Shown here piece after piece: positions 13,354 to 23,486 of a stretch of DNA of 64,000 nucleotides (position 1 is its first letter; the number at the start of each line of letters is the position of its first letter). This stretch comes from Pholis gunnellus (taxonomy: Eukaryota > Chordata > Actinopteri > Perciformes > Pholidae): assembly GCA_910591455.2 (NCBI GenBank), contig OU342823.1, forward strand, positions 3,935,001-3,999,000. The letters are read 5' to 3'. The translations under genes were made by a program, and so were the position numbers. Under the pieces are notes generated by a model, which was given only the letters and a program-made list of their open reading frames with translations, ran no database searches and was not told the DNA's origin.

Positions 13354-14100
13354 CTGCGAGGGAAGACAGAGAGAAAAGACTTGTTAACTGTTTTTGACTT
13401 TATTGTTTATTCCGGTTTACTTTGTTGTCTCTAAAAGAAAAGTTCTGCACTTTGAAGAACATTTGTAAACTACAAAAGGAATTATTTAGTCGAGCAGCTT
13501 CATAGTGAAACGATGAGTCATTATGCTTGTTATGTGTGTCACTAAAAGAGCCACTTCCCTACTTTTACCTGGATAGTTTTCATGCACGTCAACGCATTAA
13601 AGGTCTAATCTTCTACACGAGTAATAATTAAAACTTGTTAAAAGCCATAGAGGAATTTTATTATTCTATTACCAAGCGACTTGTTGATGTAACACCATTT
13701 GTGAAATATCTGGACAACTATTGGATGTATTGCCTTGTCATTGGATTCAGACCGGCTAGTTAGCTAGCTAGCTTACTGGTTCCACCATGCTTAATGCTAC
13801 ACTGGTTACAGAAAATGAGCCGAACAAAGTTGTCACTCATCTGGCGATTGCAATATGCTTTCCTACGCTGTGACAAGTGTTTGGATGAGGCCTTAAGTTG
13901 TTTTAAGTTTACTCATTTAGCGGGTGGCTAGTTAGCTAGCTAGCGTGCTAATTCCACTTTCATGCTACATTGGTTACAGAAATTTAGGGCACATGGGCGA
14001 AGTTTGGCTCTGCTAGGAATCTCCTTAAGATAAGGAAACAAACCCACTTGTTGCAGAAACTTATCCCGTGAGCAAAATGAGAAGAACAGTTGAGGCAACG

Positions 14101-14364
14101 AGTACTAGCCAATCACAGCACAGTAGTACTAGCCAATCACAGCACAGTAGTATTAGCCAATCACAGCACAGGAGTACTAGCCAATCACAGCACAGTAGTA
14201 CTAGCCAATCACAGCACAGTAGTATTAGCCAATCACAGCACAGTAGTACTAGCCAATCACAGCACAGTAGTATTAGCCAATCACAGCACAGGAGTACTAG
14301 CCAATCACAGCACAGTAGTATTAGCCAATCACAGCACAGGAGTACTAGCCAATCACAGCACAGT
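14101..14364. repeat. 24 bp minisatellite, 11 copies, one CCAAT per unit
   Basis: Eleven head-to-tail 24 bp units of the form AGTAYTAGCCAATCACAGCA + CAGK. Two variable positions (ACT/ATT and CAGT/CAGG) create subtypes. There are no spacers. It lies about 50 bp beyond the stop codon of chemokine C, in its former intron 3. Each unit has a CCAAT core on the plus strand. Confidence 0.95.
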
Positions 14365-14412
14365 AGGGCGGGACCAGGCGGAGGACTCCAGCTAGCGTGG
14401 CTGTAAACTTGT

Positions 14413-16396
14413 TTAGTGGCTGATTCTCAACTCCTGTAGCTTCTTCTTGAGCCACTCAGAGTTTTGCTTGATACACTGGAATCCACCTGACCGAGTTCTA
14501 ACTCTGGAAACGGGAAACAGAGGAATAAAACAATCAGGCATTAATAATTACCATTTGTCTGACGTTCTTTTCCAGAACACCTCTAATTAAACATTTGAAT
14601 TCAGAGTGCAGCTCAGTTTTCCTCTGTTGTTGTTGTTGTTGGCAAGAACATGCTTTGATCAGGTTTAGTATTTCCTGCTCAGAGCATGCTGTGCGCTTAC
14701 AGGAAGGCGGTTGTCCTGCAGTCCAGTCTTGGATTCTGTTTATAACACTGTGCGATTGGATCTGTTGTCTTGTTGCGACCTCCTTTACAGCAGGGTAGAT
14801 GTAGAAATGCATCTACTGTGACAGAACAACACATAAAGAGAGAGACACTGTCATTATTCAGGAGTAATAGGAGATGTTTACTCTAAAATAGTGAGCGTGA
14901 CTGTTAAACACTTTCATTTACACGTAAATAACAAGTTATAGGTTCTTCAACAAAGATCAAGCTTTCCATCATAATGGTGGTACAGTGTAACTAGAGACCA
15001 TCTCGCAATGGGACCACACATGAGATGACGCAAAATCGGGCCGGGGGAGTAAAGTGGGAGTGGCCAATGGCCCCTTCACCCCCCCCTTTTCTTGGACCAC
15101 ACCCATCTTCATTATGATCTCAACTACACATCTGTAAACCTACTAAACAGTCAGACTCGAAAGGTCAACACAATACCAACGTTGCTGTCGCGGCTTGTAT
15201 AAACCAGGTGTTTATGTGTCTCTCTGTGGACAGTTTAACTTTACAGGTGTGCAGTTGACATCAAAATGAAGTGTGTCGATGGTTGTGGTCCGAGCAAGGC
15301 CGCAGGAAGTAGGGTTGTGGCTGGTGTGATGCCATCACATGATGCTCTCTAGTCTTTCCTGCCCCATTTTAATTTCATGTTTACGTTCAGCGTTTGATGG
15401 GAGAAGATTCAATGCAAATAAAAGCACGGATGTTGGAGTTCAGCACAAAGTTGTGTCTTCTTTAAAATCATGCCAAGACATTCAAGGGAAGTAATAATAA
15501 ATGTGGTGAATTATTAAAAATGTTATCGTAAAAGATACAGAACTAAATAATAAAGAAAAATAAACAAAGAACAATGTGATGACTGAAACACAGGCTTGTC
15601 TGTAAAACATTACTCACATTTAAAGTAAATTATAATGTTCTCAGTTAAAATAAATAGGTCTTCAGATAGTGTTTCCTTGCCGAGCTGCAGTGGAGAGAAT
15701 TTAGCAGTTAAATACACATTTAGAAGAAACCACTTGGTTCGTCTAACGCATCTCTTTTATCGGAGCGGTGAGATTTCTTTACAGCCAGCGCTGACATGAG
15801 GAATTCTTACAAAGACCAGCGACTCTTTCAGCCTTTACAACATCTGACAGGTGAGTGTTGAGATAGACTAAAGAAACGAGGAGAGTGCTAGAAGAACCAT
15901 ACGCTTTATTTCAAAGATGTCGCTCATTGTCAGTCCTAGTCTCACATGAATGTTTAAATGTTTAATATTTTAAAGGAATAAACCAAGACTGTACACATGC
16001 ACACAGAGACATAATAGGATGTTTTCCACTTGATATCTGCTTTTTGTTTTAACATCTTTATGGGTTTTTACAATGGTTTAAGTGTTGTATCCGCGAGATA
16101 AAATGGACCATAATTACTGTTAAATTATATTTATGGTACCTTGTGTGTTGGACGGTTGAAAAAACATGTATTATTAGTTATTAAAACCCTAAAAAACTGA
16201 GGTAATTATCTTGATACTTGTTGCATGAAGGCCCTGAGCTACACTCACAACAAACAAACAGCACAGCAGCACTTTCTTATTCTAAATTCACACAAAGCGA
16301 ACACCATGAATGAGGAGCCGTACCTTCTGCTGCAGAGAAGAGCATCACAGCAGCCACAGTGAGCAGAACAATCCTGACACAGAGAGTCGACCACAT
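14413..16396 (-). CDS. CC chemokine C, three-exon form after loss of the exon 3 donor
   Basis: Secreted CC chemokine of 92 codons. Exons: 16396-16324, 14815-14701, 14503-14413; phases 1 and 2. Exon 1 encodes the same signal peptide as gene B. The mature part starts VDAFLHLPCC, then AQCYKQNPRLDC, FQCIKQNSEWLKKKLQEL and ends RISH. It keeps the extra mid-chain cysteine (QCY) but stops before the exon that carries its presumed partner, leaving five cysteines. At the position where B and D have the donor GTGAGA, C reads TTGAGA (change at 14430), so translation runs five codons on to a stop. The homologous exon 4 survives at 13353-13276. Intron 1 is about 1.5 kb, longer than in B. The basic helix end is typical of a glycosaminoglycan-binding chemokine. 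Whether the orphan cysteine permits normal folding is unknown. Confidence 0.82.
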
Positions 16397-16521
16397 CTTC
16401 AAAACACTGACTCTGGATCTGTTTACCTGCTGCTTTACTCAGCGACTATATGTTTATATGACCAGAGTGTAGTGATGAGTGAAGCTATGAACTGCAGCTT
16501 CACGTTAAAAGAGGAACCGCT
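16271..16521 (-). repeat. Promoter-exon 1 block of chemokine C, near-identical to the block at gene B
   Basis: Partner of 12153-12403, same orientation. It carries the TATA box and the signal-peptide exon. Confidence 0.85.
16453..16458 (-). promoter_or_regulatory. TATA box of chemokine C
   Basis: TATAAA on the minus strand, 57 bases upstream of the ATG. The context is identical to that of gene B. Confidence 0.6.
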
Positions 16522-17051
16522 GTTCCTGTATTTGAAATAATTGAGCTGTGGTGACGCACACACACCCAGAAGATAGCGGAGTTTGTGGATCATCTGCTGT
16601 GGACAACAGTTTGTTTGTCAAAGATTGTTTGTGAGGCAAGAGAAGCATCACTCTGTAACACCACTGAGTTGTTTCTGTCGTCCCAACAACTCCAACAGAG
16701 CGATACGTCTTCCATCTTCATCGTGTGACGTTTAATGTTTGCTACTCTGTAGTTTTCAACCAGGGCCGCCATTATTTAAGTTAAAAGTTTAATTAAGGGG
16801 CATCTGAAGTACACACAAATAATGCCTCAATGGCAACCTTCTACCTATTGGCCAAATTGCACCTTTTTTTACCCTTTTATCTTTGTTTCTGGGTCCATGT
16901 TGTAATGTCACCTTTATATCTGAATATCTATCTTTTTTATTTAAGTGCTTTATTACAATCCTTACAGTCTGGTTAGGTATAAATGTGACGCTGAGTCAGC
17001 ACAGAAACCCATTCATACCGCCAGACAACAGTTTCAATCCATTTAACATGA

Positions 17052-17057
17052 TTTATT
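17052..17057 (-). terminator. Candidate polyadenylation signal of chemokine D
   Basis: AATAAA on the minus strand about 195 bases after the stop of exon 4. Chosen by position only. Confidence 0.35.
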
Positions 17058-17249
17058 TTTGGTTCCAGGTTGAAATAATAACAAACTCTGCCGTCTCTCC
17101 TCTTGACAACCTTTAAAAAATAATGCCTTACAATTCACAGAAATAGAAAAAATAACTTAGATTTTAAATAGATATTTACGTAAAAGGAATAAATAGTAGA
17201 ATGTTGTGGGTAGCTGCTTCGCTGGGACGTTTTATCTCCATGACGTCTT

Positions 17250-19164
17250 TTAAAAGGACAGATCGGGAGGACAGCGTAGATTTCCCTGCAGAGGAGAGGA
17301 GAGGACACAGGAAACGCACAATGAGACAAGGCCTAGAACAATGATCTGAATCAGCAGAGTAAATAGTGCAGTAAAGAGAACATTGTACTTCTGAGACGTA
17401 GCGGAGTAGAAGTACAAAGTAGAAAATGGAAATTCTCAAGTAAAGTACAAGTACCTCAAAATTAAATTGGTACATCCTTTTTTGACTAAATGTTCTTAGT
17501 AACCAAAGTGATTTGGGTTTAACCGTCTGTATCTGATCCTTCTTATTGGGAAAGTTCATACTGTTTGTTTGGATCCACATCGTGTTTTCTAAGTGAAAGT
17601 CACAAAATGTTTGACGAAGTTTTAGGAGCAACTTAGATTCTCCAGACGTGTACATGTAGCGCAGTAAGATTGGTCAGTAGCTTCGCTGCTCTGGAGTTTA
17701 AATGACGTTCTGTTTGCTGGATGCAGCTCGTGGAGATGCTCTGAGGGATTCTCACCATCGCTATCTTCGCTTTGAGCCACGCAGCCTCCGGTCTGATGCA
17801 CCACCGGCCCTTCCTGTTGATAATCCTGGAAACAGACACAAAAACAGTTTTCATCCCCTGAATATTCGGTCATCTGGTTCCAGTAGTAGTTCTTATCACA
17901 AGTTTGGAATCACGGAAACATTTATCATTTCACAGATTCCCTTCAATAATCTCATGACACAGCATTTGTTTTCAGGGTGAAGCAGTTTAGTCCTTTAGTC
18001 AGACGCTTACAGGAAGGCGTGGTCGCAGTTCTTCCGTGGCTGCTGCTCGTAGCACTCTCTGATGACGTGGATCTTCCTGGAGCTGAAGTTTCTACAGCAA
18101 GGTACGCTCTGACCGGAGGAATCCGCTGTAACAGCACACGAAGAGAGGAAATACTCTGTATTCAGCATTACGTCAAAGTTCTGGTGGTCAATATAGGACC
18201 TGTTACACACTGAGGTATGACTGCAGATAACACAACTAAACATCCAAAATACTCACTCAGGGGTTATTTTTGTATTCACATGTAGTGTTTCCACTGAAGG
18301 ACTAATGGGCTCATCATTTAGAGAAGATATAAATAAATGAAAAGATAAACATGAAGCAGACAAAAGGAGCAGGACAATAACTCAATCAGTAGACAATGAA
18401 ACAAATATATAAATGTACACATTAAGAAATGATTAGACTGTATTAAATTATGTAATCACAATCTTCCTTAAAAGTTGTTTAATGATGATGAGTTCTTGGT
18501 AACGTGAACTTTACATATTTGTGCACCATAATATACTTTAATCAAATTGTTCAATTTATCACAAAATGAGGATTTTTGTTTTATTTTATTTTACAAATTC
18601 TAGCTAAACTAGACTGAAAGGGTTCAAATAATCGGTAGTTAATTTAATTTAATTAATTGTGAGATCATAACTTACAGATGTATTCCTTAAGTCATTACAC
18701 AAAACCCCTTTTTTGGCATTTTGTAAGTAGACGCTAATTATTAATAATGTCAGAAGATAAAGACAGAATGCTTGTTAGAACATCTCAGAGCACAATGTGA
18801 CATTTTTAAAGTCCTTCATTTGTCTGATCAACAGTCCAAAACCCAAATATAGTCCGTATATTATCATAAACGAAGGAGAACAGCAGCAAATTCTCACATT
18901 TAGGAACCTGGAACCAGCAAATAATTGTAATTTTTCGCTTGAAAATCACAGAAACTAATAGTTTTCTGTCAATTGACTATTTGATTATTAACGAATAACT
19001 TTATCCTGACACTGTTTCTGTGTTGTATTCAAACATAAGGTTGCGTCTGCACAAGTTGCACATGAATCCAGGTGTTGAGTTTTACCTTGAGATGCAGAGA
19101 AGAGCATCAGGACAGTCAGGGCGAGCAGACACACCCAACACCTGGCAGAGAGAGTCGTCCACAT
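17250..19164 (-). CDS. CC chemokine D, six cysteines, short exon 4
   Basis: Secreted CC chemokine of 99 codons. Exons: 19164-19086, 18125-18011, 17825-17756, 17285-17250; phases 1, 2, 0. Signal peptide MWTTLSARCW...LFSASQG. The mature part starts ADSSGQSVPCCRN, then ECYEQQPRKNCDHAFL, GRWCIRPEAAWLKAKIAM. Exon 4 encodes GNLRCPPDLSF and a stop, giving the same extra cysteine pair as B (ECY and LRC). The donor GTGAGA after ATG at 17755 is intact. If unspliced, exon 3 would continue open for about 50 codons, so the exon 4 model is preferred because of homology. The ATG at 19164 aligns with the start codon of B and C. B, C and D form a tandem family about 4-5 kb apart on one strand. Confidence 0.83.
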
Positions 19165-19230
19165 CTTCAAAGTCTTCAACCCGAACTCAGGAGCTCAGCT
19201 AACGATGACTGAACCGGAGCAGTTGGGATC

Positions 19231-19237
19231 TTATATA
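19231..19237 (-). promoter_or_regulatory. TATA box of chemokine D
   Basis: TATATAA on the minus strand, about 70 bases upstream of the start codon at 19164. Confidence 0.55.
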
Positions 19238-19467
19238 CTGCAGCTTCACAGAAAGAGGAACCCTTGTTGTCATGGAATGAATGTTGGAAATAATCATGCA
19301 GCAGCAATGACGGGACGGGGGACTCACAAGGTAGGAGAGTCTGTCCGTCATGTTGAGTCCATATATGTTCATATGTCGCAGCAGGACTCATCACCTCACT
19401 GCTACGTGATCTTCACATGTCACCGATGCTCCAAACTGAGCTGCAAACACAATTCTATCATAATAAT

Positions 19468-19525
19468 TAAAACTTTATTCATATAACACCTTTAAAAACA
19501 GAGTTTACAAAGTGCTTTGACAGAC
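19468..19525. repeat. Retroposon 3'-tail-like sequence
   Basis: AACTTTATTCATATAACACC followed by CTTTAAAAACAGAGTTTACA and AAGTGCTTTGAC matches, from memory, the tail shared by many fish LINE/SINE copies. A similar AAAGTGCTTTACAGG lies near 818 and an ACTTTATTTATAGAGCAGC near 23,648. Confidence 0.4.
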
Positions 19526-20242
19526 AAAGACAAATAATTTAGTAAAATCAAAGAAATAGCAATAAAACGATGACGTCACATAAAAGCCAGTCTATAAAAA
19601 TGTGTTTTAAGAAGTGTACTCTGTATACTTTTGTGTACTCTTTTCTTATTTCGGGGCCAATCAAGGTACATCGTAATGTTCAACAACAGAATAATATGTA
19701 GAGACAAGAGGATGACGAGCATTAGTGTTTGAGTGACAACCAAGGCTCTCTGACAGAGAAGACGTTCATGTTTGATGTAAGTCGGGACAATGCACGTTAC
19801 ACATCATGTCAATGTGCCGGATGTAGCCACGCAGGCTACGTTTCCTCTGCAGGCCCCTCGGCAATGTGACCGTATCAGAAAGTGATAGAAAAGTCATAAA
19901 ACGTTGAAGTTAAACATTTCTTGTAAGTAGAGACGCTCAAGCTTTGGTCCTGAATGAAAGGAATTAAAAGTGTCGTTTATGATTTTGTAAATTGCTTCTA
20001 CGCTGAAGTTTAACCCCAGAAATGTGAAGACGGTTTGTCAAATACAACACTCACATGTTCCCGTGTCCTCACCGTGGTTCAGTCAGATGGGGAAGTCAAG
20101 GATCAAGTCAAGAATATTTGAGGTGTCGGTGGCAGAAAAAGATGTCAGAGAGATGAGAAATCATTACAAATGTTGATTCTTTATGTTTTTGTTGTTGACT
20201 GACGGATTTTCTTCCAACTTTCTTTTTCACAACTACAGGTCA

Positions 20243-20243
<1 letters not shown>

Positions 20244-20319
<76 letters not shown>

Positions 20320-20403
20320 GGGTTCTTCCCAGTTGGGGGTTAGGTTCCTCCATTAAATCCTCCTCGAAAGACCTCGAAAGACTCTGGTCTTTACACACAT
20401 ATG

Positions 20404-20453
<50 letters not shown>

Positions 20454-20470
20454 TATACACACATATATAG
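20244..20470. repeat. (CA)n and (TA)n microsatellites
   Basis: About 74 bp of CA, then 80 bp of unique sequence, then interrupted TATA/CATA runs. Confidence 0.95.
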
Positions 20471-22164
20471 TATACATAAAATATGAGTGTAATCTATTAG
20501 GATAGATATGTGACAGAAGTATTTTCTGGGAGTCTTTGTATTTAATGTGAGCAGGAACAGGGGAATCCCCTAAACTCAGATGTTCAGAGACGCACTAATA
20601 ATAAGTCCCATCGACTCACAAACCAAACTATTTTTAAACATCCTCTGTTACAATAATAACCTTTAAAAAGCAGTCACAGCGGCGTGAGACACTGCTGAGA
20701 AACCCAAAAGAGGAATTACTCACAAACGTGGAATGCGGCTGCAGCCGAGATATTTAAAGAACGTTTCTGAGCGAGTAGTCTCCATTCAAAGGGTCTACTT
20801 CTCTGAGCTTTCTACCACGTCTCCCTGACTTCATCAGCAAATAGACTGTTGAAGTGGGTTTGTATGTGCATGCGTTTCTCTGATGATTGAACAGTTTGAA
20901 AGCATCAGAGAAACTAAAAAGGTTGTTGTGTGCTGCTATGAGATCAGAAAAGTCACCAAAAGCTTTGGTTTTATTAGTTTTGATGTCACATTTAATTCAA
21001 TGTAATGTGGCTTTAGTGGCATGAAAGTTAAAAATAATTAAACTGTGTTGCCAAAGCATCGAAATACAAAAGTACACGATAATATGATTATAATTTTAAA
21101 CGCAACAGTTATTTAGATCAAAAAGGTTTCCTGCAAGAAAAGACAGCACTCTTAAAATACATGCTTTATAACATTGTTAAATAAACATGGAAACAAATAT
21201 AATTTTATATTTTTGAGTCTCATCATTTAACTGAGTAGCTACAAAATAAAACATCTTAATTAATCAACTTTAACGTGATTAAATTAAACTAAATTAGTAG
21301 GAAAAAGTATCTCATTATTATATGAATGTAAGGCTGCAACTTTCAATTCCTCCAACCAGTCCTGAACCTGAAGATATTTCATTTAATGTCATATATCATT
21401 AAAAAAACAATCGACTTTCTGTCAGTCGAGTAATTGATAAATGTATAAAACAACATGACATGAGGTGTTTAACGCTTTAACCCTCAGAGTGTAACGTCTG
21501 CTGGTCATCAGCTTCAAGTCTCCGTGTGAGAAACAACAGAAAAGAGGAAGAAAGCAGAAGATAAGGACGAGTTACATCGATAGATAGCATCGGTGTGAGT
21601 GTTGCATCAAACAGTGCGTCTGTGTGAGGGTGTTGGTTTGTTTCCATGACGAGTCCTCTCCTCTCTTTGTTCACACGGCTCGTTATCGCCACACATTCTC
21701 TAAAGATCATGTCCTCTGTCATGTTTCTGGAGATTTGTTTTATCTATTTTTTGTAACTGTCCAAATAAACCTTTTTTTACAGAAGTTTTTACATTTTTAC
21801 AGCAGGAAAATAAACGGTGTAAACGTTTAAATTAATGCCTGAATTCCATTTAGCTGCTTCAGTTTCAGGTCCTGGTGTTGTATTGAACGCAGCCATAATA
21901 ATACTATTAGTAACAATATGACAATTAAATGCCTGCTGAGAAGAAATACCTGAATCGTAGTCGGACTCAGCAACATGCTGAAGTGGATTTATTGATCCCT
22001 GTTTGGTTACTTGTGCTCATTTGTTTTGCTCAAAGCAGTGACTTTCTCATATATAACGTTCATAAACGAGTGTGTTTATAAATGGGAAGTTATTGTGAAA
22101 CAGCATAAAAAAGTTAAACTGTGACTCACAATCATTTCAGCAACAATGATTATAACAACTTTTT

Positions 22165-22173
22165 TTTACATGC

Positions 22174-22256
<83 letters not shown>
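22165..22256. repeat. Compound (TA)n(TG)n microsatellite
   Basis: TA repeats grade into about 57 bp of TG repeats at the edge of the GC-rich msl2 upstream region. Confidence 0.95.
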
Positions 22257-22257
<1 letters not shown>

Positions 22258-22479
22258 TGTTTCTTTTAAACTCGCCGCGTTACGTGTGTTCCCGCGAGAT
22301 GTGAGCAACAGCGCCCCCTATGTTTGTGTGTGTAAAAGCAACGGGACGTACCGAGGAAATACTCCGTGGCTAACGATAGCAAGGTACACAAATAGGGATT
22401 TAATTCACTCTGGCTCTTCGCTGACACTCTGGGGGGCTGCAGGAGGACATAAGAATTAAAAACATACTTTGGGATAAAC

Positions 22480-23297
22480 CAACCTCCACGGGTTTCCGGC
22501 TACATTCCCACCGAGACGAGCGGAGAAGAACGAGAGACTCCCGCTAATCCCGAGAAGAGGGTGACGTGGCCTGCTTTTCTAGCCGCTTTCCGGTGCACCT
22601 CGGGCGGCCAGCACTGTTACTCGAGCCCGGTGCTTCTGCTGGTTCTTTTTTATTTACCCCAACAAGAAGCGTCGGAGGTTTAAAATCAGTTTTGTTTCAA
22701 TAACCAGGTTGTAGTTTATTTATATCCACGCCGACGTGCTGCTGTGGGTATTTCTCGCACCAAAAGGAGCATTTTGAAGCCGCTGCGGCCTGTTTTTGTT
22801 GTTTTTTTTTGAGCCGCCTTCACAACAACTCCTCCGGAACAATAACACAACCATAACGAGCCTGATGGGGCCGCACGGCGGAGCCTCGGGGCGAGATAAT
22901 AACACGCGCATTGTGTGACACACCGCCTCTGGACCGACGTGAAGCATGCACGTGGACTATGGAAGTATCAGGAGGAAGTACCACCACTTTGTCACGAAAG
23001 CCCCGGTTTGAATGTCGGAGTTTCTGCTGGTTTTTTAAATAAGGGTTGTATGGGAACCGAGCCGAACCGAACCGGATGAACCAACAGGTGGATTGGACGT
23101 GTTTGGGGATGAATAACCTCGATTGCTCCACGCGCAGGCTGCTGTATATGTTAAATCTACGCACGTGGAACATCTCCATCTAATGCGCTCGTCAAAGCCA
23201 CCAGACTCCATTGATAAAAACAGTGATTTTACGGGACACGGGGGGAGTCGCCGGTCCGCCTTTGTTTTGTTGTGTGTTGTGTGTTGACTTTGCGGAG
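22480..23297 (+). promoter_or_regulatory. msl2: GC-rich promoter / 5' UTR region of msl2
   Basis: This stretch is clearly richer in CpG than its flanks (for example GCCGCACGGCGGAGCCTCGG) and contains no obvious TATA box. That fits a CpG-island promoter of a housekeeping gene. The transcription start cannot be placed from sequence alone. Confidence 0.5.
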
Positions 23298-23451
23298 ATG
23301 AACCCGGTGAACGCGACGTCCCTCTACGTGTCTGCGAGCCGCTCGGTGCTGCAGTGCGACCCGCGAGACCCCCGGAGCCTCGCGGAGCTCTGCAAGCTGC
23401 TGCCGTTCTTCCGCCAGTCGGTGTCCTGCTTGGTCTGCGGTAAGTGCGCGC

Positions 23452-23486
<35 letters not shown>

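Larger units (their letters stand above)
19165..22450. other. Intergenic region between chemokine D and msl2
   Basis: No gene recognised. It contains a LINE-tail-like stretch (19468-19525), a (CA)n tract (20244-20317), a (TA)n tract (20397-20470) and a (TA)n(TG)n tract (22165-22256). The sequence becomes GC-rich from about 22,270 towards the msl2 promoter. Confidence 0.5.

Noticed and set aside
14101..14364. CRISPR-like direct repeats
   Set aside because: No spacers between the 24 bp units and the context is a vertebrate intron; it is a minisatellite.
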